Below, piece by piece: positions 20,082 to 31,429 of a DNA stretch of 64,000 nt (position 1 is its first letter; every line of letters begins with the position of its first letter). The notes beneath the pieces are model-generated. The model did not search any database. It was given only the letters and a program-made list of their open reading frames with translations, and was not told where the DNA came from. The DNA lies in assembly GCA_006538405.1 (NCBI GenBank), contig BJKQ01000008.1:62001-126000 (forward strand), written 5' to 3'. The position numbers were made by a program, and so were the translations under genes. The stretch is from Hansfordia pulvinata. Lineage: Eukaryota; Ascomycota; Sordariomycetes; Xylariales.

Positions 20082-22689
20082 GAGGGACCGGGGTGGGGGA
20101 AGGGGACGAGTCTATCCAAGAAGATGCAAGGCGTCAGGTATAAGAAGTTGACAGCTTGGCAACACAATTGTCAATGTGTCTGTTGGGACTGATGGGTCTG
20201 TAGAATAGAATAGAACAGATGTGTGCTCGAAGCAATAATGCTGCCGTCCGAGGCGCTCTGCCAACTTTTTATAGCCCACCTGCCATCGCGAGGCTTCACA
20301 GCAGTCTCGCCAGCGGCCTCACCCACGGCCGGCCGGCGTCGCCATCAGCGAGTCCCCGACTCCGCTAGACCGGGTCCGGCATAATCCAACGCAGGGGGCC
20401 GCTCGACAGCGCGAGGCCAGAGCCGGTGGGTCGGCGGCCTGCTCCATGTCGGCGGCTCGCGCTCAGTGTGCGCCGACTCTGGTTGCTCCGTATTACTTGT
20501 GCCCTGGTCAGCAGATCGATTGGGGCGGTCGTCTTGGCGGCCTGGAATACGCCGGATACGCTTCCCTTGCCACGATTATACTATTCTTACTGCTACCCGA
20601 CGGTATGCTTGGGCTATTCGGCAAAAACCGCCATGACTTGTCGCCGCACGCGATTCCTGCCGATCCGACCTCTGCTCTGACTCATGATCATCAGCCGCAG
20701 TGCACTGCCGGCCGACCTGCGCGGGACAGGGCCACGTTCCGGTTGATTTCAGCTGACGCTCGTCAGTTAATGATACATGCTCGCACAACAAGCTGGCTGG
20801 CCTACCCTAGCACATCAGGTACATGTGAAGGCCTACGAGTACTCGTAACCCCCTGGTTGACTCTATTGTGAGGCTTTGTCTCACTGCGGGGGCCTTCACT
20901 ATTGGTCCAAATACTCGCCGCCCCGACGAGGCTCATCGCAACTCTGTGATCTGTCCATCAGCGACGAGGCTCTGCTGGCACCGGACTTGTTCAGTCCGAC
21001 AGGCGAGGCTCTGGACCTCGACCCAGCGACAGGTCTGTGTATAGGACTTCGCTCCCACGACAATCTCGCGCACGCGCACGCAAGCACGACCGGGCGGGCA
21101 CTCACATCATCATGTCGGATCTTCCCGCGCAACGCAATAGACGCGCGACTTATTTTCGATGCCCTGCATTGCCATTGTCGTGTCTTTCGTATTTGTGTGG
21201 CATGATGCCGCTGACCGAATGGCTGTGGGCATGGCGTCCTGGCACGGTTGCTGCTGATCTGGGCTGAAATGCGAGACGCATCTTGAACGAATTGCTCTCC
21301 CAGAACAACAGCTCATCAGCCCGTCTCCAGGATGATCGATGAACAGACGGGCCAGAGACTATTCGGCAGGTGATGGCATATTCGTCTCCATGGGTCTGAC
21401 GCGCGAGCTATCCCAGTAGGGCAGTGCTGCTCCCGTCCCATCCAGCGGCTTCTTATGCCCTCGGATCCTCGATGGGCCTTCGGTTGATTCTGAGAACAGA
21501 GACGGAGATCAGGGGTTCATTGGACGACCAGCCTGTTGCTAGTCTTTCTGAGTTCCTACTTGCACGTCCCTCATCTCCTGATCAAAGCATGGAGCGCGGG
21601 GCCTGCTTCCACAGCGACCACGGCTAGCGGTATTAAACGCCGTAATATCACAGGAAAGCCACCTGACAATCTTCGATTTGTGATTCCAAGTATACCGAAC
21701 ACAAAGCCATCCCGGGATAAGCAACTAAAGAGTGTCTGGGTTGGCGTGCCCCCACGCCGAACCAGCAGCGGTCTTCGCGCCTCGAAAAGTCACTGACAAG
21801 AAGGACAGTCTTCCGATGCCTCGGTGGCGCCCGGCGACTTGCCCGACGAAGCGACGCAGACACCAACACTGCAACTGTTCTTGAACACTGCAGCTGGTCC
21901 TTATTGCTCTTTTCATCGTTCATGTTAGCATCGCACTCGCATTCGAGGCTCCTATGGAACTTGACAGCGCGAAGAAGTTGGCTCTGGCGCCGCGCATTGT
22001 CTCTCCGCATCTCCCGTGATCCTGCTTTCAGGTAAGTGTAGGTCGAGTTGGAGACCTTCGCGGGGCTTGATGGGTTTGATGCCGTTCGGCCCCGCAGATA
22101 GGGCAGTCAGTTGGCGACGAAACAGCCCCATCCTTCATGATGCCGCAGCCCACAATCTGCCAAGGTCTTAAATCCGAGCGCATGCTCGTACGTAAACCCC
22201 CCTTGTCCCCCACCGGCCGCTCGCACGGCCGCTGCAGTGGCCGTTGGACTCTGCGCGCCGGGTGCGCAATCGCATCCATCCGGGGGCTCGCTAGCAGGGG
22301 GTTTCGGCTCGTGCATACGGAGCAGTAAGGTAGTCATGGTTCGCGCGCGCGCGCGCGTGGGTGCTGCGATGTCCCTCGTCCCACAGGTTGGGATGTCCCG
22401 GCCGCTCTCCCCGCCCTCATCTCGGAGATCTCCAGGCCCAGATTCCCAGGCCGGAATACCCTTGCAGATGCGGGCGCACGGGGCCCAGCGACCGGCGCGC
22501 GCAGCGAGCCGTCCGGGGAAGAAAAAGGTCTGCGGTGGACGCATATGTATCAGGGAGGACACGCCCGCTCTCCCACCCCCTCCTCTTCTCCCGAGATAGA
22601 TCCGGCGGCAGATTCACAGTCACAACCTCGGCAGTTCAGTTACGCACAACCGGGAGAGCGCCTACCTAAACGTGCTCCAGGTACTCATC
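20082..22689. other. Divergent intergenic region between two monooxygenase genes
   Basis: 2.6 kb holding two promoters facing away from each other. It has one perfect 14-bp palindrome (20834-20847) and a (CG)n run at about 22341-22357. Short open frames here carry no motif. No RNA gene was recognised. Confidence 0.5.
20834..20847. repeat. Motif copy 5, perfect 14-bp palindrome
   Basis: TACGAGTACTCGTA, in the divergent monooxygenase promoter region. Confidence 0.9.
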
Positions 22690-24258
22690 ATGTCGGACCA
22701 GAAGTCACCAGCAGCTGCGGGGGCAGGCGAAGGCGAGCACGTCCTCATCATAGGCGCGGGCGTGACGGGCCTGCTCATCGCGCACGGCCTGAAGCAGGCG
22801 GGGATCCCCTTTACCATCTTCGACGCGGAGCCGAGCGCCACGGCCCGGAAGAGGGAGTGGACCATGATTATGCATTGGTGAGTTTTTTTTATTTCTTTTT
22901 ATGCCATGTTCGCGGGACGGGAGGGAGTGAGGAGGGAAGAGTGGGATGCTGCGTTAGGCCCGCATCCGGGAATACTTTTCAGCGGCATCCAGTTCTCCTG
23001 ACGCCTTTTTGTTTTTCTTCTTTCCCCCAGGTCGCTCCCGCTGGTGCGGCAACTGCTCCCCGAGGAGCTCGCGAGCCAGCTCAAGGCGCGGGCGTCGGTC
23101 GACCCGAGCCTCGACTTTGACGAGAGCCCGTGCAACACGATCCGGTTCTACAACGGCGCGGACGGCAGCATCATCCGGGACGTGCCCATCAGCGACAGCA
23201 GCATGCGCGTCAGCCGCCAGCGGCTGCGGGCGCTCTGCGCCGAGGGCATCGACGTGGGGTACGGGCACAGGCTGGCGGGTGTGCACGTCGCGCCGGAGGC
23301 GGCGGCGGCGGCGGTCGACGGTTCCTCGCCTCCGGTGACGGTGACGTTTGAGAACGGGGCCTCGGCTTCGGGATCGATGGTGATCGGGGCCGACGGCGCG
23401 CGGTCGCCGGTGCGCGAGTACCTGTTTGGCGGGAGGGGCGGCAACAGTGGCAGCGAAGTGGTCGACGAAGAAGGAAGAGAACAACCCCCGCGCCGCGCGG
23501 CAGCAGGGCTGACGCCGCTCAACATGCCGTTCATGAACATCGTGACGGGGTACGCGAGCGAGGCCGAGGCGCGGCTGGTACGCAGCGCGCACCCGGTGAC
23601 GAGCTTCATGCTTCGGCCCGGGATGGGGGTGTTCCTGGCGCCGTACGAGATCCCGGACCCGGAGCGGCCGTCGGGCTGGCGGTTCCACGTGATCGTCATG
23701 TGGCAGCGGGAGCGCCGAGGCGGCAGCGGCGACGGCGGCGACGGAAGCGGCGGCAGTGACGGCGACGGCGACGGCGAGTGGGTGGACTACGGGGCGCTGA
23801 GCCACGAGGAGAAGCACGCGGCGGTGAAGCGGGTGGGGTCGCAGCTGGCGGAGCCGTTCCGGACGGCCGTGTGCGGGATCCCGGACGGGGTCGAGATCCC
23901 GAGCGCGCCGCTGGGCACCTGGGTCGCGGAGCCGTGGGACACGCGCGGGGGGCGGGTGACGCTGGCGGGCGACGCGGCGCACCCGATGACGCCGCACCGG
24001 GGCCAGGGCTGCAACAACGCGATCCAGGACGCGTGGAACCTGGTGGAGAGCATCAAGAAGATCCACGCGGGGTCCTCTGCAACGGCCCGGGAACAGCTCA
24101 TCCAGGCCTGCAGCGACGAGAGCGCCGAGAGGGGCGCGGCGGAGACCAAGCTGAGCCTGGAGAACGCGCATGCGCTGCTGGACTGGGACCGCCTGATGCA
24201 GAGCCCCATGTTCAAGCACTCGCTCAACAAGCAGCACGCGGCGGTCAGCGCTGCGTGA
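22690..24258 (+). CDS. FAD-dependent monooxygenase (fungal secondary-metabolism type)
   Basis: Two exons, 22690-22877 and 23031-24258, joined by a gtgagt..ccag intron; 471 residues. The ATG at 22690 was chosen because it is the first in frame, about 17 residues before the FAD motif (LIIGAGVTGL). A following EWTMIMHW segment is typical of this fungal subfamily. The DG motif is VIGADGARSPVRE. The GD motif is LAGDAAHPMTPHRGQGCNNA at about residue 370. A Gly/Asp-rich low-complexity stretch lies in the substrate-domain part (about bases 23720-23780). The enzyme should hydroxylate or epoxidise a small molecule using NAD(P)H; the substrate is unknown. There is no C-terminal membrane anchor. It is a different subfamily from the upstream monooxygenase. 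Confidence 0.88.
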
Positions 24259-24267
24259 TTATTATTA

Positions 24268-24312
24268 AGGTACATGTATGTAGGTAGGTAAGTAAAGTAG
24301 GTAGGTAGGTAG
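24268..24312. repeat. GTAGGTA-type microsatellite
   Basis: Degenerate TAGG tetranucleotide tract just 3' of the monooxygenase stop codon, probably in the 3' untranslated region. Confidence 0.7.
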
Positions 24313-24670
24313 TGGACATGCAGAGTCAGGTTATCGTCACACATATTTGCCTACATACATTAAGTCCTCTTATCAAGCCTCGTTACTTGTCGTCATCAGT
24401 GCCCAGAGCAAAAGTGCTCGGAATCAGCAGTTGGATAGCCGCTTCAGCCGTCCCCGACGTGGCGTCGATACCTGACATAATGGGAGAGCCATACTGGACG
24501 GCCACGAGTACCCACGGGAGCAGTAATAGTAGTATTTCGTTCAATGAATTATTGGGGAAGAGGTGCCCCTCCAATCCCCAATCCGGCATATGCCTGATCC
24601 GGCGGGGTCTGCTTCTGATTCGCAGTCGTCGTCTGTGAGGAACGGAATATACTTCGCACACCTACTACAC

Positions 24671-24683
24671 GTACTCGTACTCG
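24671..24683. repeat. Motif copy 6, GTACTCGTACTCG
   Basis: Intergenic, between the second monooxygenase and the transporter. Confidence 0.8.
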
Positions 24684-25533
24684 TCCTGAGTTGTGTGGGC
24701 AAATGTGGTCGCCTCATCCGGCGTCAGTCTCGTAGCTAAAACCCCCATCATCGATGTTGCGGATGACGCCTGTGGCACGGCAGGGCATCACATGGATGGC
24801 ATGGATAGAGATAACGAACCGGGGGAGGGGAAAGTGTAATCCTAACCATCATGGGCTTCTTATGTAGGGGCCCGCATGCCAAGCTCTCGACTCGGCCGGC
24901 GGGAGAGCACACCAGAGCAGAGCAAAGCGAAGCAATGCCATACCAGAAAGAAAAAAATCTGCACTTCCTTCCGCTTGCATATCGCATGTGAAAGAAAGCC
25001 CACTTCCTCTCCTCTCCGCCCCCCTGCGCGCTTCGGGCTACGGTGTATGGATTACTCGTTCGAGTAGCACCGCTGCGGCCCTGCCCTGCGTGCCCTGCGT
25101 GTTGCATGCCGCTATCGCGCGGTCCCCGAGCCACTCGAGCCGCCATGCCCGGCTTATCGTGAGCGTTGACGCCTTTTCGGTGGGACTCTGGCTGGCCATC
25201 CCTCCCCACTATACCCACAGTTCGCCTCTACACCACGGCAGACTCTTTACGCCGCCGCCGGCCTCGGGCGCCACCCACACGTGCCTTCACCGTTGGCCGC
25301 CTGTCCGCCGACCGCGGGCGGGAGTGCTCCGAAAGCTGAGGGTAGCAGATACGGATACTCCGACTCGGCAGAGGGCCAAAAAAAAACGTCGAAAATCTGT
25401 GTCACTGGTTTCGCCGTGCCGCCTGACGATAGACAATACAATGGGCCGCCACGCGTAAGAAGGGAACCCAATTCCCACACACACACACACTATCTCGCTG
25501 TTTTGTATGTCCCCCCCGCGCGCGGCGGCCCGG

Positions 25534-25534
25534 A

Positions 25535-25569
<35 letters not shown>

Positions 25570-25570
25570 T
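25534..25570. repeat. (TCGGTG)n hexanucleotide repeat
   Basis: About six copies of a GTCGGT/TCGGTG hexamer, in non-coding sequence 200 bp upstream of the transporter start codon. Confidence 0.85.
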
Positions 25571-25621
25571 TTCGGCCTCTAAAGAGGCTCTCGCGGTCCC
25601 CGGGCAAACCATCCTCGGGCC

Positions 25622-25720
25622 TCTCTTGCTTTCTCTCACATCTCCCTCTCTCTCCCTCTCCCCTCTTTCTCTTTCTCTTCCTCGCCTCTCTCCTGGAGCT
25701 GCCTCTTTCCTCCTGGAGAA
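25622..25720 (+). promoter_or_regulatory. CT-rich tract in the transporter promoter or leader
   Basis: About 100 bp of almost pure C and T, ending 45 bp before the ATG. Pyrimidine-rich tracts near the transcription start are common in highly expressed filamentous-fungal genes. The position suggests the core promoter or 5' leader, but no initiation site can be assigned. Confidence 0.4.
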
Positions 25721-25764
25721 TCACATAGGTATATTCTACCACGGGCACCGACTGGCTGCCCACC

Positions 25765-27891
25765 ATGTTCTGCAACCAGGACGCGCAGGACCCTCAGAGG
25801 GCCGAGAAGAAGAACGAGTCGGTGACTGTGAGCATCCTGCAGGACCACAGCGCGCAGAATGCCCAGGGCCTCAAGCACGTACGAGGCCGCCGTCTCATTG
25901 CCATGATCACCTTGGTCGACACCTGTATGTTTGTGTCTGTCCGTCACGGTCGCTTAAAAGAATAGGTTGCTGACTTTCTGGGCCGTCTAGTTGCGTCATG
26001 TTGGTTCGGATACTGCCAGGTATGTTGACAGACTCATGTCCAGTAGATGAAGAGCACAAGCTGACCCTCATTCCAAAGGGAGTCTTCGCGGGCGTCCTGG
26101 TGTCGGATGATTTCCTGAAGCAGTTTCCCGAGACCAACGATGCTGGCGTGTCGGGTATCACCTCGAGCAGTTTCTTTGTAAGTTGAACCTTTTCTTTTTC
26201 ATGTTTTTCTTCTCCTTATTATTCCAGATTGCGTACACGTATATCTAACCACTGGTATCCCACCCACAGCTCGGGGCCTTCTTCGGCGCCATCACGGCCT
26301 TCATGCTGGGCGACCGGCTGGGGCGCAAGAAGACCATCATCCTGGGCCTGTGCCTCAACGCGGCGGGCACGGTGCTGCAGGCGGCGGCGTTCCAGCTGCC
26401 GCAGATGCTCGTGGGCCGCGTGGTCAACGGGCTGGGCATCGGGCTGACGTCGACCATGACGCCCGTCTTCCTGTCCGAGTGCGCCCCGTCCGGCATGCGC
26501 GGCAAGCTGGTGCTGCTGGGCGCCGTCTCCAACGTCTCGTGCTTCTGCATCGCCAACTGGCTGACCTACGGCGTCTACTTCCCCGGCGGGCCCATCCAGT
26601 GGCGCCTGCCCCTGGCCTTCCCCATGATCTTCCCCGTCCTCATCGGGCCCCTGCTGTGCTTCGTCCCCGAGACGCCGCGCTGGCTGCTGATGCGCGGCCG
26701 CGACGACGAGGCCCTCGGCGTCATCGTCCGCCTCGAGGCCCGCCCCGGCGCCGCCGAGATCCGCGTCGACTCGCCCGCCGTCATCGCCCAGTACCGCTCC
26801 ATCAAGGCCGCCATCCGCCTCGAGGAGGACAGCCGCGTGCCCTTTGCCGACGTCATCGCCTGCCGCGACAAGACGCAGAACTTCCGCCGCCTCCTGCTCG
26901 GCTGCGGCACCCAGCTCATGCAGCAGTTCGCCGGCATCAACGCCCTCGGCTTCTACCTGCCCACCCTCCTCAACCAGAACGTCGGCTTCGACCCCGTCAT
27001 GAGCAGGCTGCTCACCGCCGTCAGCGCCACCGTCTACATGGTCTCGGCGTTTTCCAGTCTGGCCATCATCGACCGCCTGGGCAGAAGGAAGTAAGCACAC
27101 ACACACTCACACACACACATCATGAGCAGCCGTCCTGAACTGTTTTTGAACTGACAAACCCACCATTGATCAGCATGATGAAGTACGGTGCCATCTTGCT
27201 CGGCATCTGCCAGGTCATCGCCTCGGTGTGTCTCAAGGTCGGCCAGGATGACGAGTCCAAGAAGAAGGAGGTACGTGCCCGACGCGAGCAGGATTCGACG
27301 CCCCCCCCCCCCTCCCCTCCCTGGGATGTATGTGTATACTGACCTCTCACCAGATGGGCAACGTGGCCGTGGCCATGTTCATTCTGTTCCACGTCTTCTT
27401 CGGCACCACTTGGGGAGGCACCCCGTGGGTCTACGCCGCCGAGGTCAACTCGCTGGGGTGGAGGACGCGAGGCGCCGCCGCCGCCACCGCCACCAACTGG
27501 GTCATGGGCTTTGCCGTCACGCAGTTCACCAAGGCCGGCATCGACAGCCTCCAATGGGCGTTCTACCTGAGTAAGTCTTTTCCCTTCTTCCAGAGTATAG
27601 AGTATAGTATACGGAGCCTTGGGGCCTGTTGGTGGTGGTTGCTGACCTCGAAAATGACATGCAGTCTTCGCCGGTCTGTGCTTCAGCTTCTGCCCCATCA
27701 TCTACTTCTTCTACCCAGAGACTGCGAACCGCACTCTGGAGGACATGGACCACATGTTCATCGAGAACCCCTCTCTGTTTGTGTGCGGCAAGCCCAGCAT
27801 CACCGACAGCAAGCGTCCCCAGGAGTTCATCGACGCCGAGACCGAGCGCGTCAACCACTCTGAAAGGAGCTCCATCACACTTGCTGTGTGA
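25765..27891 (+). CDS. Sugar-porter family MFS transporter
   Basis: Seven exons: 25765-25924, 25991-26019, 26079-26177, 26270-27090, 27174-27270, 27354-27570 and 27665-27891. All borders are GT..AG and phases close exactly (1650 bp, 549 residues). Sugar-porter signatures are present: GDRLGRKK between helices 2 and 3, PETPRWL after helix 6, QQFAGINA in helix 7, IDRLGRRN, and YPETANRTLEDMD after the last helix. Twelve hydrophobic segments fit. The product should be a plasma-membrane proton-coupled hexose, polyol or quinate-type permease. Exon 2 is only 29 bp. The usual helix-1 motif GYDQG reads GYCQG here, so a proton-coupling aspartate position is changed. It lies downstream of, and in the same direction as, the second monooxygenase. 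Confidence 0.9.
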
Positions 27892-28568
27892 TTGGCTCAA
27901 TGCAGGGAGTTGGCGACCAAGAAGTTGCTGTGGGGGTTATTTCGACGCAATAGCCAGGGACTAGATTCTAATATTGAAGCGTTTAGCGATCAAGGATACA
28001 CTGGGCCGGTTTTTATTCTTTATTTTTCTTACATTATGCTGGGAATGATCACGGAACAGGATACACAAGATACGATCTAGAAAGTAGGTACTAATGACGG
28101 TAAAATGAAGGGAACAGGGTGGGAATAGAGATAGACTGATAGAATTCACTGACGGGCGTGCTTGGTTCTGACCACGAGACGACCAACGGTTGAGTGGCAA
28201 TGATGCAGACACGTTCATTTTCAACTAAGTACCTGGACAGGCTTGCATTCAATGGCTGCCGATAGATCAACCCGACTCTGTAAACAAAGGTGTTCTCGAG
28301 TTGTCCAAGCAACATGGGACAACTGACTTTGCAGACCATGAACCCCAACGATCAGTTCTCTAACAAAAAGACTGGCGAAAATTCATCGGAACCCATTTAC
28401 CACCCTCGGGTCTTAGAGGTTTTTGTCACTTGGCCAAATCACCGAATCGCAAAGCAAAACACACGAAGTCCATCCACCAACATCCAGTCCCGGGTCTCTC
28501 TCTCTCTCTCTCTCTCCCCAAAAGGGGCCTCCCCCGCCCCCCCCAAAGATCACAGAGCAAAATCATCA
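27892..28568. other. Intergenic region upstream of the pheromone receptor
   Basis: 677 bp containing the transporter 3' region and the receptor promoter. A (TC)n run at about 28496-28515 lies 55 bp upstream of the receptor ATG. Nothing else is recognised. Confidence 0.5.
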
Positions 28569-30878
28569 ATGCCCGCCATCATCTCCCAGACCCTCGCACC
28601 GACGTCGCCGCCCACCGCGGCGGGCCCCCCGTCGACGTCGACAGCCGACGACCCCGCGCTGCTGGCGAACCTGGTCGCCCGGACGGCGTGCGCGGCGGCG
28701 GGCACGCTGCTGTGCGCGGTGCCGCTGCGGCGCCTGTGGGCCAACGGCGAGGCGGCGGCGGCGGCGCTGGTGGCCGCCGTCGTGCTGATGAACGCGCAGA
28801 CGGTCGCCAACGCGGCGCTGTGGCCCCGCGACGGCGACTACGGCAACTGGCCCGACGGCCGCGGCCTGTGCGACCTCGAGGTCTACGCCGCGGGCCCGCT
28901 GCAGTCCGCCTACGCCGCCAGCATCGTCGCCGTCATGCGCCGCCTCGCCGGGCAGGTCGACGCCGCCGCCACCGCTGCCGAGGGCACGGCCAGGAGGGGG
29001 GGAGGAGGAGGAGGAGCGGCGGCGGCGGCGACGACAACAACAACAACAACAACCGTCACCACCGCCGTCACGGAGACAAGGACGGCAGTCGGCGCCGGCG
29101 CCGGCGCCGGAAGGACACGAAGAGGCCACTCCCGCAGCCAGTCGCTCGCCTCGGCCCACCGCAACGACTCGCGGGCCGACCGGTACCGCCGCGTCGCCGC
29201 CCAGCTCCTCGTCGTCTTCCCCGTGCCCCTGCTCCAGCTCGCCCTGACGCGTCTCGTCCTCGCCCAGCGCTACATCGTCGGCACCCTCGTCGGCTGCTCG
29301 GCCGTCTACGACGCCAGCTGGCCCAAGATTGTCCTCTTCGACGCGCCCCCGGCCGCCTTTGCCGTGGCTGCCGTTCCCTATGCCAGTGAGTGTCCGCCTC
29401 GCCCTCCCCCTTCCCCCTTCCCCCCTAACACACTCTGAGGAGCAGCCGCCACGTTGACACACAACCCCCCCAGTCCTGACCTGGCGCCGCTACAACCGCC
29501 TGCAAGCCTCGATCAAGCAGTCCTCGTCGTCGTCCTCGGGGGCCCGCGGGGCAGCCACCTCCAGCCGGCGGCTGTACCGCATGTGCCTCTCGATCCTGGT
29601 CCTATATCTACCCCTGCAGCTCGTCTTCCTGGCCCTCAACCTGCGCGACACGCTGGCCGACTGGCACGCCTACTCGTACTCAGCCATCAACAACACCAAT
29701 GGTGACGGCGGCGGCGGCGGCAGCGGCGGCAGCAGCGGCAGCAGCAGCTCACACCACCCCTACCCCTGGTCCGCCATCCTCTTCGTGCCCTCGCGGCTCG
29801 TCCCCGCCGCCACCATGAACCAGCCCTGGGTCGCCATCGCCAGCACCGTCGCCGTCGTCGCCTTCTTCGGCGTCGGCAGGGACGCCCTCGACACGTACCG
29901 CGCGTGGTGGCGGCGGTTGCAAGCGTTCTTCTTCTTCTGCTGCTGCTGCTGCTGCTGCTGGTTCCGTGGTGGTGGTGGTGGTGGTGGTGGTGGTGGTGGA
30001 AGCGGCAGAAAGTGGAATCCTCTGCTGCCCGGCTCATCAGCCGCCAAAGGCTCCGGTCATGGCCCCGGCCCCGGCTCCGAGTTCCGAGGCAGGTCGCGGC
30101 GCTTCCCGCTGTCCCCCAGACGTCCAGTCGCCATCAACATGCGCCTCCTGTCCGGGTCGAGGTATGCCCGCATCCCGCCAGACGGCAGCGACGATGACGA
30201 TGATCTGTACAGGTGAGAGATCCCGGTCTCCCTTTAAACCGCCCCCTATCCTGTCGTTCCTTTCACGCCTCGATTCCAGTCGCAGAGAGAATCAAGACTG
30301 ACCTGCGTGTCTACACAAACAGCCCCTCCATGGCCGAGCCCACGCTCTCGGAGCGCCAGCTCTGGCCCTCCAGCACATGCTCCGACGTCCCACACCCGCA
30401 CTCGCACCCGCACCTCTTCTTCGCTCGCCGCAACGCCACAGACGGCGACCGCGAGACGACGACGACGAGCACCACGGCGGCCGGCAGTCTCCCGCGCCCA
30501 CGCCAACACCCTCGTCCCTCCCGCCCCTCCCGCACCCGCCATCCCCACCACCATCGCAACACCACCAGCAACGGCGACAGGAGGACAAGAAGAGACGACC
30601 CCGGCAGCCGCCGCCCGTGGCCCCAGCCTGCCCCCCTCCCCGGCCCCCACCCCGCCGCGGCCGTGCCTGTGCCCCCGCCCACGCGCCCCAGCAGCCCGCT
30701 GGAGCGGGACGTCATCGCCCGCATCATCCCGGCGCGGGCCTCCTCGATCCGCCACGGCCGGCGCCCGACCTCGGCCTCGCCACCGCCGCCGCCGCCGCCG
30801 CAGCAGCAGCAGCGACATCCCCGTTATCATCACCCGCCGTCTGGGGAGCAACATAGCGCGACAAGAGCATCTGGGTGA
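28569..30878 (+). CDS. Ste3/PRE-1-type pheromone receptor (class D GPCR)
   Basis: Three exons: 28569-29385, 29474-30212 and 30323-30878; 703 residues. The N-terminal core follows the Ste3 pattern: VPLRRLW after the first helix, NAQTVANAALWP, then GRGLCDLEVYAAGP, later RYIVGTLVGCSAVYDASWPK, then WRRYNRL, and finally FGVGRDALDTYRAW at the end of the seventh helix. Seven hydrophobic segments are consistent. Such receptors bind the prenylated a-type pheromone and signal through a G protein. Low-complexity inserts occur at residues about 143-183 (Gly, Ala, Thr), before helix 6 or 7 (Gly, Ser) and after helix 7 (Cys then Gly runs). The tail encoded by exon 3 is long, disordered, rich in Pro, His, Arg. 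I chose the acceptor at 30322; using the one at 30279 would end the protein at once. Confidence 0.82.
29934..29999 (+). repeat. Adjacent (CTG)n and (GGT)n repeats inside the receptor gene
   Basis: Coding trinucleotide runs: TTC and TGC codons give Phe and Cys runs, then GGT codons give a Gly run, directly after the last predicted membrane helix. Length variation here would change only the tail. Confidence 0.9.
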
Positions 30879-31429
30879 TCATCACCAGAAGCAGCAAGAC
30901 AGTAGCAGACGAAGAAAAATCGTACGGCAGACACAGCTCGGTCCATTGGTTGCATTGCCAAATGTTCAGAGTTGATGGGCACCGGTGGGCAGCGTTGCCG
31001 GTGGTGGATATGTTCAGGTGGAAATGAAATGAGCCGGACGAACTTCGAGTCATGCGGTTGTCAAAGAAGGTAATTTTTATTCGGATTCTAGTTCATCGAC
31101 TCTGTGCGATACCACGGCCCATGCCAGAACCCCTCGTCGTGACATCACGTCCGTCCATCTCCCATCGTCTTCGGGTATCCTGTCAAGTCTCCCCGGGGCT
31201 TCACTACATCGCTGCTGCCAGTTCTAGGCCAGCTGGCCAACACCCCCTGAAACGCCTTGCAATGCCGAATGTGCAACTTCAAAAGTAACATCGCCCAAGC
31301 CGAATGCGATGTGCTGTTTGCCTGTAATTGTATCGAGGGTATCTTCGTTAAGTCGTACAATATCGGGGGCTGGATAATTAATGTAAAAGGTCGACAGATA
31401 AGGAAAAAATTGTCGGGTAGCAGTGGCCA
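30879..31429. other. Convergent intergenic region between receptor and erf4
   Basis: 550 bp between two stop codons. No feature other than presumed 3' untranslated regions. Confidence 0.5.

Larger units (their letters stand above)
24259..25764. other. Intergenic region upstream of the sugar transporter
   Basis: 1.5 kb. It holds a copy of GTACTCGTACTCG (24671-24683), a TCGGTG hexanucleotide repeat and a long pyrimidine tract close to the transporter start. No gene is supported. Confidence 0.5.

Noticed and set aside
18279..20192. Plus-strand frame of 637 codons antisense to the monooxygenase
   Set aside because: Ala/Gly/Val-rich antisense shadow; the minus strand has all FAD motifs.
22954..24237. 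Minus-strand frame of 427 codons antisense to the second monooxygenase
   Set aside because: No motif, Arg/His/Pro-rich; the plus strand carries the FAD motifs and a clean intron.
29668..29682. TACTCGTACTCAGC resembling the palindromic motif
   Set aside because: It lies in the receptor coding sequence and lacks the full GTACTCGTA; explained by Tyr-Ser codons.
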